This document shows positions 10,158 to 20,779 of a stretch of DNA of 64,000 nt, in pieces. The notes below the pieces were generated by a model. The model did not search any database. It was not told where the DNA came from and saw only the letters and a program-made list of their open reading frames with translations. The first letter of the stretch is position 1. Each line of letters starts with the position of its first letter. Source of the DNA: Ricinus communis (taxonomy: Eukaryota > Streptophyta > Magnoliopsida > Malpighiales > Euphorbiaceae); contig NC_063264.1 in NCBI RefSeq assembly GCF_019578655.1, positions 3,596,001 through 3,660,000 of the forward strand. The letters run 5' to 3'. Both the position numbers and the translations under genes were made by a program.

Positions 10158-13100
10158 CTACTTCCACCACTTGATATAGCTGAATATTGGTTTGTCTGGA
10201 ACAGGTAGACTCTTGATAGACCAACCAATTGGCCAGGAGATGGCTGCCATGCCAATGCATGCGCCCCATTGAACCCAATTCAACCTCTCTGTATCTGCAA
10301 ATTTCTTCATAAACTCCACCATCAGCACCTGAAGGATAATGGTTATGCCAATGATTCCCAGGAACAACCTGTTCTTATGTATCCCTTCGAAGACATTCTT
10401 CTTTTCCAGCTTCCTTGCATTGAATTCATTAAACACTTGGCATAAAACAAAAGTGTTGAAGATCAAGGTGTCATTTACCTTCTCATTCACATCAAACATG
10501 GATTTACCCTTGAACTGTAGTGTCAAGAGGACAGTTATCTGATATAAAGCTTGAGCTAATAGGTTCCTCCACATTATGTTGGTGATCAATGGCTCAGTTC
10601 GGCCAATGGGTGGCTTATCCATCAGCTCTTTGGAGGGCTGTTCCGTGGCAAGAGCTAGAGCACCAAGTGTGTCCATGATTAGATTCACCCACAGTAACTG
10701 GACTGCTGTTAATGGGACTTCACCGGCTGAAACTGCTGCAACGAAATTTATAACGAGCGCAGCAACATTGACAGTGAGCTGGAATTGAATAAATTTCTGT
10801 ATGTTGCTGTAGACACATCTTCCCCACCTCAGAACTGTGGCCACAGAAGAAAAATTATCATCCAAAATGACAATATCAGAGCTTTCCTTGGCAACTTCAG
10901 TGCCCTGAATACCCATAGACAGCCCAATATCTGCTTCTTTCAATGCTGGTGCATCATTAGTGCCATCACCAGTGACTGCCACCACTTGGCCTTTTCGCTT
11001 TAGGCACTGTACCATGAGAAGCTTGTCAAAAGGAGAAGACCTTGCCATCACACGTATCTTTTCAACTTTTTCCAGTCTTTCCTCTTCTGTATAGTTGCGA
11101 AATTCTTCTCCTTCTATTATAGCTCCACTCGATATATCCTCACCAGGCTTAAGAATGCCACATTCAATGGCTATAGCTCTTCCTGTGAAGACATTGTCAC
11201 CTGTGATCATCTTAATGTCCACTCCAGCATGTTGGCAATCTTCGACAGCTTTTTTCACCCCTGGTCGACATGGATCCTTGATTCCCACAAGTCCTAATAG
11301 GGTCAAACTGTTTGCTTTGAGTTTCTCATCTTGTATTTCAACTTCATATTGCTCTGATGATATTGGTGTATGTGCAAAAGCGATGCAACGGAGGCTGCTA
11401 GCTGCCATATCTAGAATAATTTGCTTGAATATGTTCCTCTCATGATCATCTAAGTCCTTCAAGATTCCAGAAGCATCATAGAAGCTTGAGCACAATGCTA
11501 GTATCATCTCTGCAGCTCCTTTCCAATGAACATGGAGTGTGTTATCCAACTTCTTCCTTATCAGGACTCCACTTCTTTTCTTTTGTGAATTGAAGGCTTC
11601 AACATGGAGGATACTACAACTCTGCTTCTGTTCTTCCATATCCATTTCCAATTCCAAGACTGCCCAAGAAAGAACTGCTTTTTCTGTGGGACTACCTGAG
11701 AACTCAAACTGTGATCCTGGATTTTCTCTGTAGACACTTCCAGTTGTATTGAAGGCAATCCCTTGTTTGATCAATTCAAGTACATTCGAGGAAACTGAAG
11801 AGGAAGTTCTCTGTTTCATCGACTCTTGGCCTAGCCAAAATCTTGTTACCTTCATCAGGTTCATTGTGAGAGTACCGGTTTTATCTGTACAAATTGTGGT
11901 AGCAGATCCCATAGTCTCACACGCGGAGAGTTTCCTCACCATTGCTTGATCAGCCATCATTTTCTTCATTGAATAAGCTAGAGTGAGTGTGACAGCCAAG
12001 GGCAATCCTTCTGGAATTGCAACAACTACAATAGTAACGGCAGCTGCTACAATTCCCACTACACCATTTACTATATCATCCGCCTTTGTCTTGCTGCCAT
12101 TGAACTCCCTGTTTCCATTCTCATCTTGTGTGTTTCCAGTGAAGTAACGTACCAATAAAACTACAAGAACGAGGAACGCAACTGCCAGACCAACCTTACC
12201 TATTGATGAGGTGAGCTTATTAAGTCTAGCCTGCAAAGGTGTCTGCTCATTTGTGTCGCGGCTGATATGGCTCATCATTTCTCCCCATGTTGTGTTCATG
12301 CCAACAGATGTAACGAGCATCCTACCATAGCCATCAGCAACCTTGGTGCCGGAGAACAAGAATGGATTTTGACCAGCATTAACTTCGACGTGATCGCTCT
12401 CCCCTGTCATGCTGGATTCATCTATTTGCAAGGCATGCCCGTCTATGAACAATCCGTCAGCAGGAACCTGGTCTCCAATCTTTAAACAAACGACGTCTCC
12501 GACAAGAAGTTCAAAGATGGAAACCTGTTGCCTCCGACCATGTCTCACAACATCAATTTGGATGTTATTGCTGACCTTGGACAACTTGTCAAATTGTCTA
12601 TTTTGTCTGTAATTGCTTACGACAGAGACGGCTATGACAAGGAAAACAGCAACAAATATGCTGCCACCATCATACCAGCCTTCTTTAAGGCCATGCTCTT
12701 TGATACCAAATCCAAGAGAAAGTGTTGCACAGCCTAAAAGAATGGCAATTGTTAGATCCTTAAAAGCTTCTACAACAAAGTAGAAGAAACTCTTAGTTGG
12801 CGGTTTCTTATACTTGTTGAAGCCGAATGCTTCATGACGGCAAGCGATGTCCTGAGCATTGCCTTCGATGCCTCTTTCTATGTCGGTTTCAATAGCAGAT
12901 GCAACACCAGCAATTCCACCGTAATTTCGAAGTTTGTCAAGATTTTTCATTTTCACAAGTTCAGTTAGGGTTGCCTGATGAAGCTTGAAGTTGCCATTGT
13001 CTGGATTAACGTTAACTAGAATGAAAGATGGAGATGGAGAAATTTTACTTGCTTTTCTCTTGAGAGTAGCTTTTTTGGCGAGAGATTGTAAGGTTCTGGA

Positions 13101-13214
13101 ACAATATATCTTAGAAAAAGCCAAATGCCATAATTTACTTGGTTTGCTTCTGTTAGTGATAGAGAAACCAAGCGAACAGTCAATGCAAAGGTTTGCATGC
13201 GTCAGGGTAGACAT
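10158..13214 (-). CDS. Autoinhibited P2B-type Ca2+-ATPase, ACA12/ACA13-like, intronless (second copy)
   Basis: An 1018-aa paralogue of the pump at 2686-5727 with the same head-to-tail orientation. Landmarks: N-terminal calmodulin-binding-like helix around Trp29 (LWHLAFSKIYCSR), TGES (270-273), PEGLPLAV (401-408), DKTGTLT with Asp444, KGAAE (565-569) and TGDGTNDAP (748-756). The membrane and catalytic regions are almost identical to the first copy. Divergence is concentrated in the first 125 residues, in the segment after the phosphorylation site (about 463-500) and in the extreme C-terminus. Differences in the N-terminus could give different calmodulin control. No introns and no disruptions. 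Confidence 0.95.
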   Translation of the reverse strand: MSTLTHANLCIDCSLGFSITNRSKPSKLWHLAFSKIYCSRTLQSLAKKATLKRKASKISPSPSFILVNVNPDNGNFKLHQATLTELVKMKNLDKLRNYGGIAGVASAIETDIERGIEGNAQDIACRHEAFGFNKYKKPPTKSFFYFVVEAFKDLTIAILLGCATLSLGFGIKEHGLKEGWYDGGSIFVAVFLVIAVSVVSNYRQNRQFDKLSKVSNNIQIDVVRHGRRQQVSIFELLVGDVVCLKIGDQVPADGLFIDGHALQIDESSMTGESDHVEVNAGQNPFLFSGTKVADGYGRMLVTSVGMNTTWGEMMSHISRDTNEQTPLQARLNKLTSSIGKVGLAVAFLVLVVLLVRYFTGNTQDENGNREFNGSKTKADDIVNGVVGIVAAAVTIVVVAIPEGLPLAVTLTLAYSMKKMMADQAMVRKLSACETMGSATTICTDKTGTLTMNLMKVTRFWLGQESMKQRTSSSVSSNVLELIKQGIAFNTTGSVYRENPGSQFEFSGSPTEKAVLSWAVLELEMDMEEQKQSCSILHVEAFNSQKKRSGVLIRKKLDNTLHVHWKGAAEMILALCSSFYDASGILKDLDDHERNIFKQIILDMAASSLRCIAFAHTPISSEQYEVEIQDEKLKANSLTLLGLVGIKDPCRPGVKKAVEDCQHAGVDIKMITGDNVFTGRAIAIECGILKPGEDISSGAIIEGEEFRNYTEEERLEKVEKIRVMARSSPFDKLLMVQCLKRKGQVVAVTGDGTNDAPALKEADIGLSMGIQGTEVAKESSDIVILDDNFSSVATVLRWGRCVYSNIQKFIQFQLTVNVAALVINFVAAVSAGEVPLTAVQLLWVNLIMDTLGALALATEQPSKELMDKPPIGRTEPLITNIMWRNLLAQALYQITVLLTLQFKGKSMFDVNEKVNDTLIFNTFVLCQVFNEFNARKLEKKNVFEGIHKNRLFLGIIGITIILQVLMVEFMKKFADTERLNWVQWGACIGMAAISWPIGWSIKSLPVPDKPIFSYIKWWK

Positions 13215-13336
13215 AATTGAACAGCAAGAAAGTGGGAAAATAAAGTGCTGACGAAAAGATTCAATTTAGAGAAGCAAGGGGTGGTAACAAGGAGACAATA
13301 AGAAAACAAGAACGTAGTGAAATAGTATAGTTTGAG

Positions 13337-13343
13337 TTTTATA
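13337..13343 (-). promoter_or_regulatory. TATA box of the second ACA gene
   Basis: TATAAAA on the minus strand, 123 bases upstream of the ATG. A second candidate (TTATATAAGG) lies at 13421-13430, 207 bases upstream. The nearer one matches the spacing in the paralogue. Confidence 0.45.
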
Positions 13344-13349
13344 TGGGAT

Positions 13350-14244
13350 GTTTTCCAGCCAAACGATTAAATATCTGGAGAATGGATGAGGTTGATGTAG
13401 TATTCTCCTGGATGATCAATCCTTATATAACCTTGTCTTCGCGTATTGTGAACAACAAGGAACATATTTGTATATTTGGTGGAAGTTGCTGATAACCTGT
13501 TTTTCATTTTCTTTGAGAATCTTGCTTCCAATCGAAGTTCTTTAATTTGTCTATTCCTTTTCTTTTAAAATAAAGGTACAACAAAGCCCCTTGGGGAAGG
13601 AAAATTAAGTCTATCCTTCGTTTTGACTCAATTTAACTCTTTAACTTTAAAAATAAGTGTAATTAAATATAATTTACTAGCTCTCATAATATCTCAGATA
13701 ATGATAGAGTCTAATCAAATTTGCACCAATAACATAATGTCACCTATCTTTTAGTTTTTATTATTATTTTAAAATAAAAAATACTAAAATTAATTCGATT
13801 CAGAGCATATAGATGAAATAATAAAGGTTTCTTTTAGTTTAACCTAACTCTCGAATTCGAAACTTGAATATGCAACTATAATAACACTCTAAATAGAGTA
13901 TTTTATTATCTGTAAGAGCCTTGCTCGGTACGTCTAAATTAACTGAATATATGTATACCGAAAAAAATTAACTCAAAAGTTAAAATTAATAAATAAGTGA
14001 AAAAGAATAAAAAGTAAAAAGATCGGTGAATCTCGTCTTTTCTATTATTGCTCAACATCGTTGTTTTGTCGTCTGATCTCTTGTCACTGCTGATGATCGG
14101 TGCTGTCGTCAGCCTTACCAGCAGCTCCATCTTTCCCAGTAGCTCTGCCATAGCTAATCTCTCCAACGCCGCCTTTGCCATTGATGAACAACAACTCCGC
14201 CTCCACCACCCTTGCCTCCACTTTCAACGACTAGCAATAGATTG
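13350..14244. other. Intergenic; unusual GC-richer patch at 14040-14240
   Basis: Mostly AT-rich upstream DNA of the second ACA gene. At 14040-14240 there is a patch with clearly higher GC and short ORFs on both strands (minus-strand reading begins MAKAALERLAMAELLGK, 14181 downward). I recognise no family. The solo LTR is inserted directly beside it, so the patch may be what remains of a gene or element. Confidence 0.35.
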
Positions 14245-14604
14245 AGAAGTGTTAGGTATGGCTCATATACCAATTTAAGGGACAAATGCTAGAGTGGAGC
14301 GACAATATTTGTCCATGAGGGAGTTTCGTAGTTAGTCTGCAGGCTACGGTCTAAGTGGGTTGAGGGTGCGGGGGCAACGCCCTCGCGGTACGGTACATTA
14401 CAATGTATTTTTGTAATTGTGTTAATGGTTATATATATATTTTGTATTTATAACCTAGTTAGGGTATCAATAATATAATACAGCCGTTCATCGCTCCTGA
14501 GGACGTAAACACATTATTGAACTTCGTTAAATCCTTGTGTTCTTATTTTTCTTGATTGTTTATTCATATTCCTGTGATTATTAATCTTATTTCTCAACAA
14601 GAAG
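14245..14604 (+). mobile_element. Solo LTR (Copia-like) with 5-bp target-site duplication
   Basis: A 350-bp element at 14250-14599 begins TGTTAGG and ends CTCAACA, the TG...CA ends of LTRs with TGTT/AACA inverted. It is bracketed by the identical 5-mer AGAAG at 14245-14249 and 14600-14604. Inside are a TATATATA region near 14433, a promoter-like TTTGTATTTATAA, AATAATATAATA downstream and a TGTGTTCTTATTTTTCTTG tail, the usual LTR order. No primer site or second LTR follows, so it is the product of LTR-LTR recombination. The Copia assignment is an inference from size and end sequences. Confidence 0.8.
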
Positions 14605-15545
14605 GATGAACAGCACAGGCCTTTAAGTTTTGTTATGGTGGTAGGGAAGTAACAAAAGAACAGTGCAATGGAATGCAAACGGCCAACACCGAATCATTAT
14701 TGACGTTTTTCAAGGATTGATTATTTTCAAATTTTTTTATTAATTAGAATATATTTTGAATTGATATAATAGTATTTTTAATTATTAGTTTTTCTTTTAG
14801 AAAAATAAAGAAATATAATACAACTAGGTCTCATTATTTGGTTGGCTTATCATCGTATGTGATCCTAATATTAAGAGAGTTATTAACACTGTTCGTAATT
14901 GGATTTTATTGGACTTTTTTAAAATGATAAAAAGTCTATTTGAGAAGTTTTGAAGTACGAGTAATCAATTATGTTTTTACAATTTTTCTTGAGACTTTCT
15001 TGTACCTTTTACGTATATAAAATAAGAAAGTTAACATCACTTTTATGGTTAACCGAGCTCGTGTTCCGTTTAAACTATTCATATACCATACTTAGATCGC
15101 AACAGTACAATGAAACAAAGCTGATAAAATGTGAACTAATATATAAATTAGAATATTTCATAATATTAATTCATCTTTTAAGAGAAAAATGAATATTCAA
15201 ATTGGAAAAGTATAAAAAAAGAAAGATTAGATAACACTTGTTGTCTTTGTTGAAAGCTTTTGACGACATACATATATATATATATATATAGTAAACAAAT
15301 GAAATTTACATATCTTGCTTCCTAAGAGCTCTCACATGTTGAACAACAGTAAAGTGAACTGATAAAGGAGTCGTCTGATTACACATTTTTTAATATTAGT
15401 GAGAGTTTATTATCTGATTATAAATAATAGAAAGGAAAATAACTACTTGCTGTAAAATTCACATTTATACTTAACATTTACTTTTTACTTTCCATTAACA
15501 TTTTATTTCCAAAATTAAATTACACAAAAACAGCTTAGGAAAAGC
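14605..15545. other. Intergenic AT-rich, no gene seen
   Basis: Contains a (TA)n tract near 15270-15290 and small ORFs without recognisable features. Confidence 0.4.
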
Positions 15546-15832
15546 TCAGAACACCCTTAAGCAACGGCTAGACGCAACATCTTTCAACAGGAACTGGTCA
15601 AGCCCAGGGGAGGAGCAGAAAAAACCAATGGGAAAATTCTCATCCACTTCTGCTAGAAAATCAGCAGCAGAATTCGCTTCCTGATACACTTACTTGACCG
15701 AACGAGGAGCTGAGGAATACTTGCAGCAAGCTGTTAGACTGCAGAATTGGGAAGTTAGAGATATTTGAACCACACATTCGCTATCAACCTCAACCTCTAT
15801 GCTTCTTAATCCACTTTTATTCCATTTACACT
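15546..15832 (-). pseudogene. Second LINE-type RNase H fragment
   Basis: Minus-strand reading from about 15832 gives SIEVEVDSECVVQ (second acidic strand of an RVT_3-type RNase H). Further on it gives VYQEANSAADFLAE, the conserved HVYREAN-like block, then a natural-looking C-terminus SSRCLRVF and stop at 15548-15546. An in-frame TAA just before VYQEAN breaks the frame. The sequence differs from the fragment at 9722-9961, so the two come from different LINE families or old copies. Confidence 0.7.
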
Positions 15833-17003
15833 TAATCTCTCTTCCTACATTAATATAACATAAATAAAGTTATAGATTGTGATTTCTTTTACCACATATT
15901 TCTATATCTTTTATTTATTATTTCAAATAAAATTGCTCGTACGTAATGTATTACGTACAAATGAAATTTATAGAATTTTAAAAGCTGGGGAAAAAATATA
16001 TTTATAATACCTAAGTAATATTTGAAATATTTTGGACTTTCCCTCCAGAGTCAATTTTCTTTTCTTTTATTACATATGAAAAAAGAAGAATTTAAATTAA
16101 CTTAAATTAAAATATAAATCCATCTCCAAACTAGTATAGTCAAAACTTCACATAACACAAATCTTAATATTTAGTTACATTTGCTGACATATAATGCGAA
16201 ACAATAATATAAATGATTACTGAATTTTACACTTAGTTTCATTTTTATCATAAAATTTTAATTTGTTTCGTTACAATCATTTAACTTTAATTTTAGTTGT
16301 AAGTACTTCGCCAATAAAAATTTGACATGTCATATTTTTCTTTTTTTATTACTCTTTTTTCATTAGTTGTTTTTACTACATGTCAGTCTTTTATTTACAA
16401 AGTGACTAAATTGAAAAAAATTAAAATTAAATGATTGAAACGAAACAAATTAAAGTTTTGTGACTAAATAAAATCAAATATGAAGTTCAATGACCATCCA
16501 TATCATTATCTACGTATAATGTCTTTCGTCATTTTTCTTCAATAGTTATAAATCCTCAATTATCAACATCACAGTTGCAAAATTCTATACAAATTAGACT
16601 TTTTAATAGTCTTATATGAGATTCAAACAGTATACTGTAAAAATTTTATACAGTCATAGACTTGGTACCAAATAAATTTTATGACTATAAGGAGCTTACA
16701 ACTTAATAAAGGTTTGAGTACTAAATTCTTTTTTTAGACATAATACTTAATCTTATTGGTGAAATGATACAAACCAGATATAAGATACATAAAGTAAAAA
16801 AAACATAACATAATATATGTTTTTTAAATTTATATATTCAAATATTACTATATCGAGGAATATTTTTTTAAGATGGAATTTAAAAATTTATAATTTATTA
16901 CAATAAAGAGTTTATTTTTATTTATAACTAATTCAAATTGAAACTGTAATCTTTTATGACTATATAGAGATTATTCTTATATAGAATAATATTATAGAAA
17001 AAA

Positions 17004-17008
<5 letters not shown>
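15833..17008. other. Intergenic AT-rich, left flank of the pararetrovirus locus
   Basis: No coding potential or clear repeats were recognised up to the (TA)n tract where the viral locus begins. Confidence 0.4.

Positions 17009-17048
<40 letters not shown>
17009..17048. repeat. (TA)20 microsatellite at the left edge of the viral locus
   Basis: Twenty uninterrupted TA units end exactly where the virus-associated sequence starts. A second TA tract (31267-31282) borders the right edge. Insertion into TA repeats is described for several endogenous caulimovirids. Confidence 0.9.
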
Positions 17049-17050
<2 letters not shown>

Positions 17051-17103
17051 TGACATTATGTGGATATACTTATAGAGATGACATTATGTGGATATACTTA
17101 TAG
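17048..17103 (+). repeat. Two 28-bp tandem repeats at the left junction
   Basis: The unit starting AGATGACATTATGTGG is present at 17048-17075 and 17076-17103, with a third partial copy AGATGACC following. Part of each unit is the reverse complement of viral sequence at 17321-17337 (TAAGTATATCCACATA), so the repeat was built partly from the virus during integration or repair. Confidence 0.85.
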
Positions 17104-17250
17104 AGATGACCTCTCGGCTTCTTTACTTACTCTAGCATAAAATGAACAGAACTTGCCTATAGGAAACCTGATGCAGTCTAAAATGAATTTAAAATCTTTG
17201 TAATGTAGATATGCTTCTAATCCCGGAACCCAATTGGCTCTGATACCAAA
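17104..17250 (-). mobile_element. Inverted viral leader fragment with primer-binding site
   Basis: Reverse complement of copy B sequence from about 25161 to 25280. The primer site TGGTATCAGAGCC lies at 17248-17236 on the minus strand. Sequence similarity to copy B stops near 17140. The joint to plus-strand copy A falls in CCAAATTTCAAA (17246-17257), a microhomology shared by both parent sequences, so the join looks like end-joining. Confidence 0.85.
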
Positions 17251-18509
17251 TTTCAAAGCCTTTTGAAGAGATTTATCTCTTAAATCCAAAGACCCTCCAA
17301 AAGCATATGGAAAAGGATTATAAGTATATCCACATAGGTCTAGTCCAGGTAGGTATTAAGCCCCTTACCAGAGAAGGTCTAGATACTTCCATATTAGCTG
17401 TCCTTAGGGATGCTAGGTTTACAAATTTCTATGATTCACTGTTAGGTACTGTTGAGTCGAGCCTCAATAAAGGACCCATTTCTTTCAATTGTTTTCCAAA
17501 TATCACGATTTCTTTAAACGATAAAAATGTTTTAAAAAGCATCGTTCTTCAAATCAAAACTCACAATTACAAAATGCTTGAAGGATCTATTCCGATAGCA
17601 TTAATTTTCAAAATTCATTACAAAGCTATGATTTCTGCCTTTGGTTCCAAACACAAGCTTCACTCACCAAAAGGAGAAACACTGTTCCTACAAACAGATC
17701 TATCCAAATCCAATGCAACTATTCCAAAAACCATTCAATGGAAAGACATTACACTTCCAGAAGAATGGATCCTTGAAGGTGCAACCCAACCTACTTCTCC
17801 AAAGCAAACAGAACCAAACACAAACCTTAAACACATAGCCCAATATCCAGATGGAAAGGTAAAGATCTCATTCAACAGAAAGTCAACTTCCTCTAGATTT
17901 TCTGATGATGGTTCTTCAACCTCGACCATAGATATTGGAAGGGTATCCAAAATTCCTTCTGTTATCTATGCCCCTTACAAAGAACCAATTCCATCTAAAA
18001 CTCAACCCAGATTTTCAACATCTGATGTTCCAAATATACTTCAGAATGTTGATTACCAAAGCAACATCCCAAGACCAGTCTACACTGATCCAAAGAATGA
18101 TGACGAAGATATAGAAATGACCTCTACCCCATCTTCACCATCACCATCGGCCATTACCCAAAACCTTGAAGCAGAGATCAACATGATTTCAAAAGAGTTT
18201 GAAATCGATAAAAAACTCTTGCATGAAGATTTCTATTCAAAGAAAAACCATCTTAAGAAACTTTGGTTTTTTAAGAATTTTTTAAAAGAAAAAGATAGTA
18301 TTCAGGAAAAATACTATCAATTTTGTATTCAAAACAAAGCCCAAATCAAATTTTTTGATTGGTTTCAAATTTATTGCAAAGAGCATGGTCACTCATATCC
18401 TTTTAAAGATAAGAGTATTAGTCCTGTCACAGTAAGGAACAAAGCCCCTGAGTGGAAGGTAGGAGAAAACCTAAGCATCGGTCTGAACACCCTCCCCTTA
18501 GGAAGATAA
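17251..18509 (+). pseudogene. Copy A: viral movement protein region
   Basis: N-terminal part of the polyprotein, with a 30K-superfamily movement-protein core (around 17450-17760, FPNITISLND block). The true N-terminus is missing because the sequence is joined to the inverted leader at about 17251; copy B still has that region (25400-25580). The longest open part is 17307-18509. The frame then ends, and capsid coding continues in another frame from 18452, so there is a frameshift in the overlap. Confidence 0.8.
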
Positions 18510-20779
18510 CCATTCCTTATGGAGAGAGTGAGATAGAGGCTACACCTTACAAATTGGTAGGCGAAGACCTTGAAAAGAATGTCAAGAATATTGTTCAACA
18601 GAACAATTATTCGAACACCTGTCTAAACACTATAGGAAAGCAACTGGTTAGAATAGAAAACCAGATTCAAAAGCCCCCTGTAGTGGTGACATCTCCAATC
18701 CCTAGTACTGGTCAACCAAAAGAGTCGAACCAGTCAGAAAAGCTTAAAAACCCAGTTTTTAAGCCTTATCAGCTTACAAAGCCGAGCCAAGACCATTTCC
18801 AAAAGCAAACTGAGTTTGCCAAAGCAGTCAGAGAACAGCTAAGTAGGTTAGCAACCTCTGAGTCGTCCAAAAACCTAGTACCAGATACTCCTCAAAGTAG
18901 TAGGAATATCAGTGCTATAGGACAAGCCCAAAGCGATGAGTCTAACGATTCAGAGCTTGAAAGCCCCATTCCAAAACCCTTCAATATCAACAGATTGGGA
19001 ATCCAAGCCCCTAGATTATCCTGGAATACTCCTAGGAGTACTGCTCCAGATCTAGGAATTGAGAATAGGAACAACATCCTAACCCAGTCTAGATTCAATG
19101 CCTCCTCCGTCTATGAATGGAATATAGATGGAATGTCTGAATACAACATCCTTGGTCTCTTGCAACAGATGACCATGGCAGCCAATGCCTACAAAACCCA
19201 AAGTGGTACCTCCGATAGAGCCATTCTTGAGCTCCGATAATTTGGATTTTCTGGCCAGTTAAAAGGATGGTGGGATTATCATCTCACTCAAGCACAGCAA
19301 CTCCAAATCCTAGGAGCTATCCAAACAACAGTAGAAGGAACTCCAATCCTAGATGAAATAGGAAATCCAATTGAGGATGCGGTTTCAACCCTAATCCTCA
19401 CTATTTCCCTACATTTCATAGGAGACCCTTCTCTGCTCAAAGACAAAAATGCCGAGCTCCTTAGCAACCTCACCTGTAAGAAGCTTAGCAATTTCCAAAG
19501 TTACAAAGACACTTTCCTAACCAGAGTCATGCTTAGGGAAGATTCTAGCCAACCTTTCTGGAAAGAAAAGTTCTTAGCCGGTTTACCTAAGATTTTAGGT
19601 GAAAGAGTTAGGAATACCATAAGAGAAGCCCATAGCGGTCAAATCCCTTATGATTTCTACACTTATGGTGAGTTAGTTAGTCTAACCCAGAAAGAAGGTT
19701 TAAAGATTTGTCATGACCTTAAGCTTCAAAGACAACTCAAATGGGAGATGAAAAAGACTAGGCAGGAACTAGGTAGTTTCTGTAACCAGTTTGAGTACAA
19801 CCCAATAGAGCCCGTGTCTAGTTGCAAAGGGAAATGCAAAGTTGATTCAAAGTCTTTCAAAAAGAAACGATTTTCCAAATATAGAAAGCCTTCTAAAAGC
19901 AAGGAGAATTTCTATAAAAAGCCATCTTCTTCCAAATTTCATTCTAAGTTTCCAAAGAATGATTCAAAAAAGGATTTTTCAAAAATTACATGCTTCAAAT
20001 GTGGTAAGAAAGGCCATACTTCGAAGTATTGTAAGTTTTCCAAAAGACTCCATGAGCTTCAAATAGAAGAAGAAGTTTTGCAAAAGATTTCTGCTCTTCT
20101 AGTTGATTCATCTGAATCAGAGTTCTCAAACAGTGAGGAAGAATTTCAAATCGATGAAATCAAAACCTCAACTGATTGTTCTGAGACAGATTCAGAGAGC
20201 TCTTCAAAGAACATTAATATGCTCACTAGGCAACAAGAAGCTCTTCTTGAAGCTGTAAAGCATATTAGTGATCCTCTTATTCAAAAGCAAGTTTTAAAAG
20301 AAATTTTAAAAACTGAATCTCTGGTTCCTTCTTCTAGTAAGAATACTTATGATCTTACTATGATTTTGGACAAAGGGAAGAAGTTGAAAAACCCTCTTCC
20401 TACTGTTCAGGAACTCCAGAAGGAGATTAAAACCATCAAAACAGAACTCAAAGAGTTGAAAGAAAAACAACAAAATGATTCTGTTTTGCTCCAAAGCTTG
20501 ATCCTCAAGCAGAATAGTGATTCTGATTCTGATGAGGAAAATGATTTTCAAAACCTTGAAGTGTCTGAAAATGTTCCTGAAAACTTTATCAATGTTTTAA
20601 AGGAAATTACTTCAAGAAAATATTTGATTCAAATAAAGCTTGTTTTCCCTGGTGATTTCCAGATAGAAACCATCGCGTTGTTTGATACAGGAGCAGACCT
20701 CAATTGTATCAACCGGTTCCTAGAAGGTTTCATCAAGAAACCAAAGAAAGGCCGACTTGACCAATTCTTCAAAGATTAA
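18452..20779 (+). pseudogene. Copy A: viral capsid, zinc knuckle and aspartic protease region
   Basis: One frame with an internal TAA at 19238-19240 and an end at 20777-20779. The Lys-rich segment at about 19800-20040 ends in a CX2CX4HX4C zinc knuckle (19991-20032), the nucleic-acid-binding mark of caulimovirid capsid proteins. An acidic Ser/Glu-rich stretch and a coiled-coil-like Lys/Glu segment follow (20100-20540). Then comes the protease active-site motif FDTGAD at 20681-20698, intact in this copy. The frame is lost 80 bases later. Confidence 0.85.
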
